Positions 17,734 through 26,798 of a DNA stretch of 64,000 bases are shown here, in pieces. Source of the DNA: Sedimentibacter sp. (GTDB lineage: Bacteria > Bacillota > Clostridia > Tissierellales > Sedimentibacteraceae); assembly GCA_018436705.1 (NCBI GenBank), contig JAHDLA010000007.1, forward strand, positions 186,001 through 250,000. Reading direction: 5' to 3'. A model generated the notes under the pieces. It searched no databases and was not told where the DNA came from. It saw only the letters and a program-made list of their open reading frames with translations. The translations under genes and the position numbers were made by a program. Position 1 is the stretch's first letter. Each line of letters starts with the position of its first letter.

Positions 17734-18741
17734 TTATTCAAATTCAACCTTTTGGGCTTCAAGTTTTATTTTTACCTTTGTTCCCTTTCCTACTTCCGAC
17801 TCAATTTCTATTGAATGCGACAGCCTGTTCAATATCTGCCTGCACAAGTACAATCCAATTCCCGTTGATTTTTTATCTGCTCTGCCGTTGTATCCAGTAT
17901 AGCCCTTTTCAAAAACTCTCGGCAAATCTTCCTCTTCAATTCCCATTCCCGTATCTTCAATAACCAACGTGCATGGCCTGGTTTTATCCATATATATTGA
18001 AATATTGCCGGAGCTGGTGTATTTAAGAGAATTGGAGATTAATTGCTCAATAACGAATACGAGCCACTTTTCATCAGTCAAAACATACCTGTTTAAATTT
18101 TCATACACTAAATTTATTTTTTTACGAATAAATAATTTGGAATATTTTCTTACAACCTGCTTAACCATACTATCAAGCGAATAATTTTTAAACATTAAAT
18201 CAGAATTTAAATTTTCAAGCCTAATATACTGAAGTACCATCTCCACATATTGCTCCGTTTTAAAAAGCTGCTCCAAAAGCTCATCATTTATATCAGATTT
18301 TTCGGATTGGAGTATCAGGCGCATTGCTGAAATCGGAGTTTTTATCTGATGTACCCATATTGTGTAATAATCAAGCATATTTGAATAGCTTTTATTTTTT
18401 TCATTAATAACATCAAGCCTATGCCTGTCTATTTTTTTAATTAATTCCTGATAGTCTTCTTCAATTATGCTTAATGTATCCGGAAATTTATAATCAGATA
18501 CACAGATATTGTCCATTATTTCTTTAAGGGCCATGTGCCGTTTGTAAAATTTAATAAAGCACAGCATATATACTGCCGCAATAAAGGCAAATGTTAATAA
18601 AACTGCATAAAGTATAGGCTCTAATGGCAGTGAATAAAGAAAAAAAACTGATGTAAAGATAATTAAAGATATGATTCCCAACGCTATAAAAATGGTATTT
18701 TGCTTTAAATATAGTAAAAATATTTTAAACACATCACTCAT
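17734..18741 (-). CDS. BceS-type intramembrane-sensing histidine kinase
   Basis: A 335-residue kinase with two closely spaced N-terminal membrane helices and almost no external loop, as in BceS. DHp histidine in WVHQIKTPISAMRLIL; ATPase boxes ISNSLKYTSSGN (N), IEDTGMGIEEEDLPRVFEKGYTG (G1/F) and KSTGIGLYLC (G2). It senses flux through the cognate BceAB transporter rather than the drug itself (known for the family). The ATG chosen is a residue 17 codons inside the longest frame, just after the regulator stop, with GGTGG at ribosome-site distance. Confidence 0.92.
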   Translation of the reverse strand: MSDVFKIFLLYLKQNTIFIALGIISLIIFTSVFFLYSLPLEPILYAVLLTFAFIAAVYMLCFIKFYKRHMALKEIMDNICVSDYKFPDTLSIIEEDYQELIKKIDRHRLDVINEKNKSYSNMLDYYTIWVHQIKTPISAMRLILQSEKSDINDELLEQLFKTEQYVEMVLQYIRLENLNSDLMFKNYSLDSMVKQVVRKYSKLFIRKKINLVYENLNRYVLTDEKWLVFVIEQLISNSLKYTSSGNISIYMDKTRPCTLVIEDTGMGIEEEDLPRVFEKGYTGYNGRADKKSTGIGLYLCRQILNRLSHSIEIESEVGKGTKVKIKLEAQKVEFE

Positions 18742-18742
18742 A

Positions 18743-19414
18743 TTATTCCACCATATATCCCATTCCCTTTTTTGTTTTAATAAAATTTTCAAGGCTTATT
18801 TCAGACAGCTTTTTGCGAAGGCGAGTCATGTTTACAGTAAGAGTATTATCATCAATAAATTGGTCATTTTCCCAAAGGTGTTGCATAATTTCGTCTCTGG
18901 AAACTGCAGCTCCCATATTCTCCATAAGAACCTGCAAAATTTTGTATTCATTTTTTGTCAATTCAATTCTATTCTTTTCGTATGTCAGTGAAGCATCGCT
19001 CATGTTTAGAATAACGCCATTGCATTCTATGGTATTCATCTGACCGTGCAGAGAATATGATCTTCGCAAAAGAGCTCCCAGCTTTGCCGTAATAACATTC
19101 AAATCAAAAGGCTTTGCAATAAAATCATCTCCGCCCATATTAATTGCCATTACAATATTCATATTATCTGAAGCAGAGGATATAAACATAATTGGAATTT
19201 TTGAAATTTTACGAATTTCGCTACACCAAAAAAAACCATTATAAAAAGGAAGCATAATATCAAGCAAGACAATATGAGGTTCAAATTTCTTGAAATCTTC
19301 AATTATATTTTTAAAATCATCCACACAAAACACATTGTAGTCCCACTTTGAAAGATGAGCCTTCAATGTTTTTGCAATAGTTAAATCGTCCTCCACAATC
19401 ATAATTTTATACAT
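18743..19414 (-). CDS. BceR-type OmpR-family response regulator
   Basis: A 223-residue regulator. Receiver domain YKIMIVEDDLTIAKTL with acidic pocket EDD, phospho-acceptor Asp in IVLLDIMLPFYNGF and Lys in GGDDFIAKPF. Winged-helix output: LTKNEYKILQVLMENMG, NTLTVNMTRLRKKL. It is the first gene of the regulator-kinase pair and is followed by the ABC genes. TGGAGGAATT sets the start six codons inside the longest frame. Confidence 0.93.
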   Translation of the reverse strand: MYKIMIVEDDLTIAKTLKAHLSKWDYNVFCVDDFKNIIEDFKKFEPHIVLLDIMLPFYNGFFWCSEIRKISKIPIMFISSASDNMNIVMAINMGGDDFIAKPFDLNVITAKLGALLRRSYSLHGQMNTIECNGVILNMSDASLTYEKNRIELTKNEYKILQVLMENMGAAVSRDEIMQHLWENDQFIDDNTLTVNMTRLRKKLSEISLENFIKTKKGMGYMVE

Positions 19415-19492
19415 AATTCCTCCAAAACACACATTATTTATGTTAGTATAATTCCATTTCCATTTATTATCAATAAAATTAGTAAAAAAAAA

Positions 19493-19512
19493 TCCGGTTT
19501 ACGTAAACCGGA
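19493..19512 (-). terminator. uppP terminator
   Basis: A 20-bp perfect palindrome (TCCGGTTTAC and its complement) followed on the minus strand by a T tract of eight. It separates uppP from the regulator operon. Confidence 0.85.
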
Positions 19513-19519
19513 CCTTTTG

Positions 19520-20341
19520 CTAACCTGCAATTGCAAAATAGCCTATAACTATTGCTCCCAAAATAATTCTATACCACCCGAACGCTTTAAAATCATTGTT
19601 CTTAATATACTTCATTAAAAATCTGATAGCTGCCAGGGATACTACAAAAGCTACAACCATACCCGTTAATAATACAGCCAACTCCAGCCCCGTAAAATTC
19701 AATCCAAATTTAAACAACTTCAGAGCGCTTGCTCCAAACATAACAGGAATTGACAGGAAGAAAGAGTATTCCGCTGCTATGCTTCTTGAGCTCCCCAGTA
19801 TTATTGCTCCCAAAATTGTAGCACCGGAACGGGATGTGCCCGGAACCAGCGATAATACTTGAAAAATTCCTATGCCTAATGCCGTCATATAAGACATTTC
19901 ACTAAAACTTTTTATCTTGGAACTTTTTCCTCTATTGCGGTTCTCAATCACTATGAAAAGTATACCGTATATAATAAGGGTAACTGCCACGGTCTGAAAA
20001 TTATAAAAATTTTCGTCAAACCAATCATCAAACAGCAGCCCAAGAACCGCCGCCGGTATCACTCCTACAATAACCTTTAACCATAACAGTATTGTATCTT
20101 TTTTCTGTTTTGAAGTTTTTCTCGGCGAAAAAGGATTCAGCCTATGAAAATACAGCAGTACCACTGCCATTATAGCCCCAAGCTGAATAACCACCCTGAA
20201 CATTTCCATAAATGCTTCAGATGCATTAAATTTAATAAACTCCTCTACAAGTATCATGTGTCCTGTGCTGCTTATAGGAAGCCACTCTGTAATTCCTTCA
20301 ACTATTCCCAAAAACGCTGCCTTTAATAATTCAATGTACAT
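19520..20341 (-). CDS. uppP: undecaprenyl-diphosphatase (UppP/BacA)
   Basis: A 273-residue integral membrane phosphatase that recycles undecaprenyl pyrophosphate to the monophosphate for wall synthesis; overproduction confers bacitracin resistance. Both family motifs are intact: [17 protein letters not shown] near the N-terminus and [12 protein letters not shown] in the middle, with eight membrane helices. It lies directly upstream of the BceRS/BceAB genes, consistent with a lipid-II-cycle stress cluster. GGAGGAAATTAA precedes the ATG. Confidence 0.95.
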   Translation of the reverse strand: MYIELLKAAFLGIVEGITEWLPISSTGHMILVEEFIKFNASEAFMEMFRVVIQLGAIMAVVLLYFHRLNPFSPRKTSKQKKDTILLWLKVIVGVIPAAVLGLLFDDWFDENFYNFQTVAVTLIIYGILFIVIENRNRGKSSKIKSFSEMSYMTALGIGIFQVLSLVPGTSRSGATILGAIILGSSRSIAAEYSFFLSIPVMFGASALKLFKFGLNFTGLELAVLLTGMVVAFVVSLAAIRFLMKYIKNNDFKAFGWYRIILGAIVIGYFAIAG

Positions 20342-20373
20342 TTAATTTCCTCCAAATTCTATGCAAGTAAAGC

Positions 20374-20411
20374 ACACGGCATTTCCGTGTTAAATCGGAT
20401 AAATAATCCGG
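20374..20411 (-). promoter_or_regulatory. structured 5' leader of uppP
   Basis: Two short hairpins precede the gene: ACACGG/CCGTGT (20374-20390) and CGGAT/ATCCG (20395-20410). They lie between a TATTAT-like -10 near 20440 and the ribosome site. Not a riboswitch class I recognise. Confidence 0.3.
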
Positions 20412-20540
20412 CACACCCTAAATAATGCACTACCATATTAATATAATACCATTCTATGTATAAAATCAATAGTTAATTCAGACATTTAGAAATAAGGAGT
20501 TGACCGTCTTTTTTCTGGTTATTAAAAATTACAAATAAAA

Positions 20541-20564
20541 AGAGACCTTACATCTTAGGTCTCT
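20541..20564 (-). terminator. hypD terminator
   Basis: AGAGACCT pairs with AGGTCTCT, followed on the minus strand by TTTTTATTTG. It lies twelve bases beyond the hypD stop. Confidence 0.75.
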
Positions 20565-20575
20565 CTTATAATCAA

Positions 20576-22948
20576 TTAATTAAAACTTTGTTCAGTTCTA
20601 TCTATTATCTCATCCTGAAGTGCTTTTTCAAGATTGTTAAAGTGGTCTGAATATCCCGCTACCCTAACAATCAGGTCCTTATATTCATCAGGATGCTTCT
20701 GTGCATCTAGAAGCGTGCTTCTGTCAACTACATTAAACTGTATGTGATGACCTTCCATTTCAAAGTACGCTCTTACAAGAGCAGATACATTATCAATACC
20801 TTCCTGTCCGGCTATTGATGAAGGAGTAAATTTCTGGTTAAGCAATGTTCCTCCAGTAGATGTATGATCCATCTTTGCACATGAATTAATTACTGCGGTT
20901 GGACCGTTTCTGTCAGCACCTTTTTCAGGAGAAATTCCATCTGTAACTGGTTTTTCGTTAAGCCTTCCATTCACTGAAGCTGTCATTACAGAACCGAAAT
21001 AAATATGGCAAGTTGTAGGGAGCATATCTATTTGGTAAGTTCCCCCGCACACAGTCTTTCTTCCTCTTATTCTGTCTCTTATATTAGTAAATATATCAAG
21101 CATTATATTATCTGCATAATCATCATCATTGCCATACTTAGGAGTATGGTTCAATACTAAATTATGAAGCATTTCGAATCCTTCAAAATTAGCTTTAGTA
21201 GCTGCAACCAGCTCACTCATTGTGAAACGTTTCTGCTCATATACATTGTATTTTACAGATGCAAAGCAGTCTGTAATTGTTCCTATACCTACTACCTGTA
21301 TATATCTAGTATTGTACTTAGATCCGCCTGCATTATAATCTCTTCCGCTTTCCATACAGCCTGTTGTAAGAACTGACATGAACGGCGAAGGCATGTGCTC
21401 AGCAAATATTTTTTCAATTACGTTATTTCCTCTTATTTTAACGTTGATAATATATTCAAGCTGTTTATAAAATGCTTCTCTTAACTCATCGAAAGTCTTA
21501 AAATCTTCAGGATTACCAGTTTTTAATCCTATTTGCTTGCCAGTATACTTATCGTATCCGTTATTCATCATAAGTTCAAATACTTTCGGAACGTTCAAAT
21601 ATCCTGTGAGAACATATGCTTCTCTTCCGTGGCAACCTGTTTCGACACATCCGCTTGAGCCACCAAATCGTGCATCTTCCAATGTCTTTCCAGCATTCAT
21701 AAGCTCGCTAATTAATTCTTCAGTATTGTAAAATGCAGGCTGTCCCCAGCCTTTTCTGGATATTTCAACAGCTCTATTCAAAAATTCATCAGGTGTCTTT
21801 TCACTTATCTGAACATTGGAACTTGGCTGTAACAATCTCATTTCATCCATCGTATCAAGGATTATATAGGATACGTCATTTACACCATCTTCACCTGTAT
21901 ACGGATTAATACCACCGGTATTTAAATTCGCAAAATCAGTGTATGTTCCGCTTTCTTTTAAAGTTATTCCAACTTTTGGAGGTGCAGGTTGGTTGTTGAA
22001 TTTAATCCAAATGCATTCCATCAGTTCTCTGGCCTTGTCATAATCGATTATGCCGGCTTCTGAATCATTTTTATAAAACGGATATAAATATTGATCAAGC
22101 CTTCCAGGTGAAAATGCATCCCATGTATTCGTTTCTGTTGTAACCCCTAAATGAACAAACCAGTACATCTGCAATGCCTGAGCGTATGTTTCAGGTTTAT
22201 GCGCCGGTACAACATCGCAGTTGCCGGCAATCCACAGAAGTTCTTTTTTTCTGTTAGCATCGGTTTCTTTTTCTGCTAATTCTCTGGCATATGCTGCATA
22301 TCTCTGTCCGTAAATCATTATTGCATCACAAGAAATTGCCATTGCTTCAAGCTGTGCCTTTTTGTCATATGCACCAGCATCATTTAAAAAATCTAATTGT
22401 TCTATAGTTTCTTCTATTTCTTTTTTAAACTCCAAAAATCCCTTTTTATAAAATTTATCATCTGCAACAGTATGTCCTGGCGCTCTTTGTTCCATAAACT
22501 CCGTAAACATTCCAGCTGCATAGCAATCTTTCCACTCCTGAGTCATAGAAGCTAGAATTTTATCTCTAGTTGATTTATTCTGCCAATATGGAAGAATTTT
22601 TTCTGCCTGAACTCCCTTATCTTCTTCGTTAACCTTAAAATTAATATACTTTCGGTCGTTCATTACCGTCATATCTTCTACAGTGTGTGCGCAAAGCTCC
22701 GGAAATGTAGGAACAACTTGTGGTCCTTCACTTTTTTCTCCAACTATCAGTTCCCCTTCGCCAATGTAAAGCTTCCTTTTTTCCATATAATTTTTAAAAT
22801 TCATCGCACGAAGTACCGGCGTTTCAACTGCGCCAAAATATTTTTGATAAAATTCAGTTTCCAGCAATGCTCTTTCAAGGCTAACCCTTGGCTGTGTCGT
22901 TACGCTTTCCTGTCTTAATTTTTTAGTCCTTTCAGTATATCCTCTCAT
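20576..22948 (-). CDS. hypD: trans-4-hydroxy-L-proline dehydratase (glycyl radical enzyme)
   Basis: A 790-residue glycyl radical enzyme that removes water from trans-4-hydroxy-L-proline to give pyrroline-5-carboxylate, feeding proline fermentation. The active-site Cys lies in GGSSGCVETGCHGREAY (Cys434, Glu436) and the radical Gly in VRVAGYSDHF (Gly765). Both numbers equal those I recall for C. difficile HypD, and long blocks (MFTEFMEQRAPGHTV; PAPPKVGITLKES; the C-terminal TEQSF) agree with my memory of it. It lacks the Cys-Cys pair of pyruvate formate-lyase. The ATG is one base after the activase stop, with AGGAGGTTAGT in front. Neighbouring peptide importer and Xaa-Pro peptidase genes fit collagen-type peptide use. 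No proC is visible here. Confidence 0.9.
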   Translation of the reverse strand: MRGYTERTKKLRQESVTTQPRVSLERALLETEFYQKYFGAVETPVLRAMNFKNYMEKRKLYIGEGELIVGEKSEGPQVVPTFPELCAHTVEDMTVMNDRKYINFKVNEEDKGVQAEKILPYWQNKSTRDKILASMTQEWKDCYAAGMFTEFMEQRAPGHTVADDKFYKKGFLEFKKEIEETIEQLDFLNDAGAYDKKAQLEAMAISCDAIMIYGQRYAAYARELAEKETDANRKKELLWIAGNCDVVPAHKPETYAQALQMYWFVHLGVTTETNTWDAFSPGRLDQYLYPFYKNDSEAGIIDYDKARELMECIWIKFNNQPAPPKVGITLKESGTYTDFANLNTGGINPYTGEDGVNDVSYIILDTMDEMRLLQPSSNVQISEKTPDEFLNRAVEISRKGWGQPAFYNTEELISELMNAGKTLEDARFGGSSGCVETGCHGREAYVLTGYLNVPKVFELMMNNGYDKYTGKQIGLKTGNPEDFKTFDELREAFYKQLEYIINVKIRGNNVIEKIFAEHMPSPFMSVLTTGCMESGRDYNAGGSKYNTRYIQVVGIGTITDCFASVKYNVYEQKRFTMSELVAATKANFEGFEMLHNLVLNHTPKYGNDDDYADNIMLDIFTNIRDRIRGRKTVCGGTYQIDMLPTTCHIYFGSVMTASVNGRLNEKPVTDGISPEKGADRNGPTAVINSCAKMDHTSTGGTLLNQKFTPSSIAGQEGIDNVSALVRAYFEMEGHHIQFNVVDRSTLLDAQKHPDEYKDLIVRVAGYSDHFNNLEKALQDEIIDRTEQSFN

Positions 22949-22949
22949 A

Positions 22950-23852
22950 CTAACCTCCTATTTTTACTTCATATCCTTCATCTATAAACATGTTTTTAAA
23001 TTGTTGAATTTTCTCATCAGATGGCTTAGACATTTTTTCTTTTTCATAAGAAATGCCAAGCTTTTTATATTTGTGCATTGCTATATCATGATACGGCAAT
23101 AAGTTGACTTTTTTTATATTGAGTTTTTTAATAAACTCTATTGTTTTCTTAATATGATTTTCATCGGCATTTATTCCTTCAATTATGGGCATTCTTATAT
23201 TTATTCCGTCATGAATTTCTGACAATTTTTCCAGATTGCTTAAAATTAACTTGTTTGATGCTCCGATATAACGCTTATGTTTTTCATCATCCATAAGCTT
23301 AATATCGTACAAGAACAAATCAGTATATTCTGATATTCGCTGCAAGCTGTCAAAGTTTACTGCGCCGCTGGTATCAACTGCAGTATGAATATTTTCGGCT
23401 TTTAATCTCTTCAAGAAATCCTCTACAAAATCTATCTGCGTCAAAGGCTCTCCACCGGAAACGGTTACCCCTCCTCCAGACTTGTTATAAAACACTCTAT
23501 CCTTCAAAGCTTCTTTCATTATTTCTTCGATTGTATACTCTTTGCCCACAACCTGTCTCGCGCCTGGTATACAATAAATTTCACACAAGCCACAGTGCTT
23601 ACACAACTGTTCATCAGTTGTAACAATATTATTTTTTACGCTTATTGCATTTTCCGGACATGCTTCTTGACAACTCAAACACGAGACACATTTGTCCTTA
23701 TCAAAAAGCACTTGTTTATTATAATTTTGGCTTTCTGGATTGTGACACCACAGGCAACTCAGGGGGCATCCTTTGAAAAAAAATGTTGTCCTTATACCCG
23801 GGCCGTCATGAACAGAAAATTTTTGAATGTTAAAAATATTTGCTTTAGTCAT
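22950..23852 (-). CDS. hypE: HypD-activating radical SAM enzyme
   Basis: A 300-residue activase that installs the glycyl radical on HypD using S-adenosylmethionine. Radical SAM motif CPLSCLWC (CxxxCxxC) after VHDGPGIRTTFFFKG, then two extra 4Fe-4S sites of ferredoxin type (CVSCLSCQEAC and CKHCGLCEIYC) as in non-PFL activases. SGGEPL and the later DIKLMDD block are typical. It is the first gene of the hypE-hypD operon and lies behind a -24/-12 promoter. The ATG with GGAG five bases upstream is preferred over one two codons earlier. Confidence 0.92.
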   Translation of the reverse strand: MTKANIFNIQKFSVHDGPGIRTTFFFKGCPLSCLWCHNPESQNYNKQVLFDKDKCVSCLSCQEACPENAISVKNNIVTTDEQLCKHCGLCEIYCIPGARQVVGKEYTIEEIMKEALKDRVFYNKSGGGVTVSGGEPLTQIDFVEDFLKRLKAENIHTAVDTSGAVNFDSLQRISEYTDLFLYDIKLMDDEKHKRYIGASNKLILSNLEKLSEIHDGINIRMPIIEGINADENHIKKTIEFIKKLNIKKVNLLPYHDIAMHKYKKLGISYEKEKMSKPSDEKIQQFKNMFIDEGYEVKIGG

Positions 23853-23885
23853 ACACACTCCAATTTATATATTCATATATATGCC

Positions 23886-23901
23886 TGCAATTTTCTTGCC
23901 A
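23886..23901 (-). promoter_or_regulatory. sigma-54 promoter (-24/-12) of hypED
   Basis: On the minus strand the sequence reads TGGCAAGAAAATTGCA, a near-perfect TGGCAC-N5-TTGCA with GG and GC exactly 12 bases apart. It lies 34 bases before the hypE ATG and faces away from a sigma-54 activator gene. Confidence 0.85.
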
Positions 23902-24318
23902 AGAAAATACATGTTAGAATTTCAGTATATGTATTATATATCGTATCTTTTGTACAAATATTTTACATAGCATGTGACGGTTTTTTTGACACGTGTATCA
24001 ATATATTTATTTGCAATTTACGACTCTCATTGTTCAAGAATTATAGCAGTTCGAAAACTTCATCCTCCTTAATATAAATTTTGCAGTTTCTAATAAGGTA
24101 GCAAATATTATGCCAATATTAACAAAATATTACGCATCAGGAAAACACTTACTTTTAGAGTATAGGTAGAATAGCTCTATTTTTAACATGCATAAATTCC
24201 AGACAAAAAATGTAAGATTTTTATTACACATGTATAGAAGGCCATAATAAGATTTAACTATTTACTTAAATTATATTTGTGTTATAATAGCCATAATAAA
24301 AAAACTTCAGGGGATTTT
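23902..24318. promoter_or_regulatory. divergent control region between hypED and the sigma-54 activator
   Basis: No ORF is seen. At 23948-23967 lies TTTTGTACAAATATTTTACA, which resembles a block upstream of oppA and may be an enhancer site. A near-palindrome TGACACGTGTATCA lies near 23983-23998. A hairpin TAGAG...CTCTA followed by T lies around 24157-24184. TTTACT-N16-TATAAT (24261-24288) is the likely sigma-A promoter of the activator. Confidence 0.5.
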
Positions 24319-25713
24319 ATGGATTATAAAAATATATTAAAACTGGTTTCAGAAAATCTGTATTGCGGTATATTTATTGTAGATAAGAACGGTAAAGTCC
24401 TTTTCTACAACCAATCAATACACGATTTGGCCGGTCTCAAAGTGGAAAACGCTATCGGAAAACATCTTCTGGAAATATTTCCTCGATTAACCGAAGAAAC
24501 CAGTACAATAATGAGGACGCTGAAAACCGGCGAGAGTTTAAAAAACTATGTTCAAAATTATTATAACTATCAGGATCGAAAGGTTACAATTTTTTCAAGC
24601 ACTATACCCTTACATGAAAATGGTCAGCTAGAAGGTGTTATTGAAATTTTTTCTGATGTTGAAAAATATAATAATTTGAATAAAAGCAAAAAACGAAATA
24701 AAGTTAACGGAAAGGCCGTATACACTTTAGACAATATTATCGGAAGCAGCACTTCAAAGGTCGATTTAAAAAATAAAATCAGAAAAACTGCTAACAGCAA
24801 TTCACCTGTTCTTGTTTACGGAGAAACCGGAACTGGAAAGGAACTTGTTGTTCAATCCCTTCATAATGAAAGCAACAGGCGTGGAAAACCTTTTATCGCG
24901 CAAAACTGTGCCGCGATTCCAAGTACATTGTTTGAAAGTATACTATTCGGGACAAAACTGGGAAGCTTTACAGGCGCACAAAATTCTATGGGACTTATTG
25001 AAGCGGCAGATGGCGGAACGCTGTTCCTTGATGAAATAAATTCAATGGATATAACATTGCAGGCTAAGCTGCTGAGATTTCTTCAGGAAAATCAAATTAG
25101 AAGAATAGGTGATAATACGGCTCACGATGTAGATGTACGAATAATCACCGCATTAAATGAAAATCCCTATGAAGCAATTAAATCAGGAAAATTAAGAAGC
25201 GACCTATTTTATAGATTGAACGCTATTAACTTCTACGTAGCTCCTTTGAGAGAATGCAAAAGCGATATTGTTGAGCTAAGCAACTACTTTTTACAACATT
25301 TCAGCCAAAAATTAAATAAGAATATATCAGGGTTTTCTGACGAAGTGCTGCTTTTTTTCCATAACTATTCATGGCCCGGAAACGTAAGAGAACTCAGGCA
25401 TTCAATTGAGCATGCAATTAACATTACAGAAGGCAGCATAATAACCATGAACGACATGCCGGATTACGTTATTATCAATCAGCAGAAGGACATTATAAAA
25501 TGTTGCAATTCTGATATTCCTTTGGCAAGTCCTGCCTATACAGGACCACTGTACGAGCAGGTAGAAAAATTCGAAAGAAATGTAATAGTTAACGCGCTAA
25601 AGCAATATGGCTGCAATATATCAAAAACTTCTAAGAAATTAGGTGTGCCCAGACAGACCTTATATTATAAAATGGACAAATTAAAAATCCGGATGGATAA
25701 GACTCCAGAATAA
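24319..25713 (+). CDS. PAS-domain sigma-54-dependent transcriptional activator
   Basis: A 464-residue enhancer-binding protein. An N-terminal PAS domain (VSENLYCGIFIVDKNGKVLF, about residues 5-115) senses a ligand; the AAA+ domain has Walker A GETGTGKE, the sigma-54 contact loop as GSFTGA (usual GAFTGA), Walker B GGTLFLDEI and the arginine-finger region; a C-terminal Fis-type helix-turn-helix ends the protein (CNISKTSKKLGVPRQTLYYK). This is the RocR/PrdR-like architecture of amino-acid catabolism regulators. It probably activates hypED and the opp operon. CAGGGGATTTT sets the ATG 14 codons inside the longest frame. Confidence 0.92.
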   Translation: MDYKNILKLVSENLYCGIFIVDKNGKVLFYNQSIHDLAGLKVENAIGKHLLEIFPRLTEETSTIMRTLKTGESLKNYVQNYYNYQDRKVTIFSSTIPLHENGQLEGVIEIFSDVEKYNNLNKSKKRNKVNGKAVYTLDNIIGSSTSKVDLKNKIRKTANSNSPVLVYGETGTGKELVVQSLHNESNRRGKPFIAQNCAAIPSTLFESILFGTKLGSFTGAQNSMGLIEAADGGTLFLDEINSMDITLQAKLLRFLQENQIRRIGDNTAHDVDVRIITALNENPYEAIKSGKLRSDLFYRLNAINFYVAPLRECKSDIVELSNYFLQHFSQKLNKNISGFSDEVLLFFHNYSWPGNVRELRHSIEHAINITEGSIITMNDMPDYVIINQQKDIIKCCNSDIPLASPAYTGPLYEQVEKFERNVIVNALKQYGCNISKTSKKLGVPRQTLYYKMDKLKIRMDKTPE

Positions 25714-25756
25714 ATAACAGCATAAAAAATAACATGACACAACTACGCTGCATATA

Positions 25757-25790
25757 ACAAGTCCTGTGCGAAAAATCGCACAGGACTTGT
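25757..25790. terminator. bidirectional terminator
   Basis: A 14-bp perfect stem (ACAAGTCCTGTGCG and its complement) with a six-base loop lies between the convergent activator and oppF. Confidence 0.85.
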
Positions 25791-25835
25791 TCGTAAAATA
25801 TGTACTTGCAATAATTAATTGCAGACATATAATGT

Positions 25836-26798
25836 TTATTTATATAAATGGCATGAAATTTTATGATTGTCTCCACCATCTAATATCTTCAACCTTGGAA
25901 TTTCTTCATGGCATATGGGCATGGCATATTCACACCGTTCTACAAATCTGCAACAGTTTTTTGGATTTATAGGGCTTGGTATTTCACCTTTTAGCATTAC
26001 ACGTTTTTTATTTCTTGCCACGCTTGGATCTGCTTCTGGTATTGCTGATAAAAGAGCCTTTGTGTATGGGTGCATAGGATTTTTATAAAGTTCATTAGCA
26101 TTTGCCTGCTCAACTATCATTCCAAGATACATAACTATAACTTTATCCGATATATATTTTACCACACTTAAATCATGAGCAATAAACAGATATGTTAATC
26201 CTCTTTCCTTTTGAAGCTTCTTCAACATATTAAGCACTTGTGCCTGAATAGATACATCAAGCGCTGATATAGGTTCATCACATACAATAAATTTTGGGTT
26301 TACTGAAAGTGCTCTTGCAATTCCTATTCTTTGCCTCTGGCCACCTGAAAATTCATGAGGAAACCTTGACATGTGGTCTTTGTTCAACCCGACGTCTCTT
26401 AAAAGTCCTTCTATTTTTTCATCAAGTTCCTTTTCACCTATGTTCTCATGGAGCCTGATTCCTTCTCCTAGTATATCTTTTACGGTCATTCTTGGATTTA
26501 GCGAAGAATATGGATTTTGAAATATCATTTGAATATTCTTGCAGTATTGAAGATTTTCTTTTTTATTTTTTGAACTAAATATATCTTTTCCCTGGTATAA
26601 AATTTTTCCTCCCGTAGGGCTGTAAAGCTTTACCAGACATCTTCCGGTTGTAGATTTTCCACATCCCGATTCTCCCACTAGCCCTACAGTTTCACCTTCA
26701 TAAATATCAAAAGACACATCATCAACAGCTTTAAGTGTATCATTCTTATTTATTTGAAAGTACTTGCTCAAATTATTAACTCGTACAAGCGGTTCCAT
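25836..26798 (-). CDS. oppF: oligopeptide ABC transporter ATP-binding protein OppF-type
   Basis: A 320-residue ATPase of the Opp/Dpp class. Walker A GESGCGKST, signature EFSGGQRQRIGIARAL, Walker B FIVCDEPISALD, then the OppF tail with its Cys cluster (NCCRFVERCEYAMPICHEE). The ATG is set by AGGAGAAAGC and lies inside the end of oppD (23-base overlap); a 52-residue upstream extension is only the oppD shadow. Last gene of the peptide-import operon. Confidence 0.93.
   Translation of the reverse strand: MEPLVRVNNLSKYFQINKNDTLKAVDDVSFDIYEGETVGLVGESGCGKSTTGRCLVKLYSPTGGKILYQGKDIFSSKNKKENLQYCKNIQMIFQNPYSSLNPRMTVKDILGEGIRLHENIGEKELDEKIEGLLRDVGLNKDHMSRFPHEFSGGQRQRIGIARALSVNPKFIVCDEPISALDVSIQAQVLNMLKKLQKERGLTYLFIAHDLSVVKYISDKVIVMYLGMIVEQANANELYKNPMHPYTKALLSAIPEADPSVARNKKRVMLKGEIPSPINPKNCCRFVERCEYAMPICHEEIPRLKILDGGDNHKISCHLYK

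Noticed and set aside
20576..22948. Pyruvate formate-lyase, choline TMA-lyase or glycerol dehydratase
   Set aside because: The single active-site Cys in SGCVETG and the overall match to remembered HypD fit hydroxyproline dehydratase; the Cys-Cys pair of PFL is absent and no microcompartment or propanediol genes are near.
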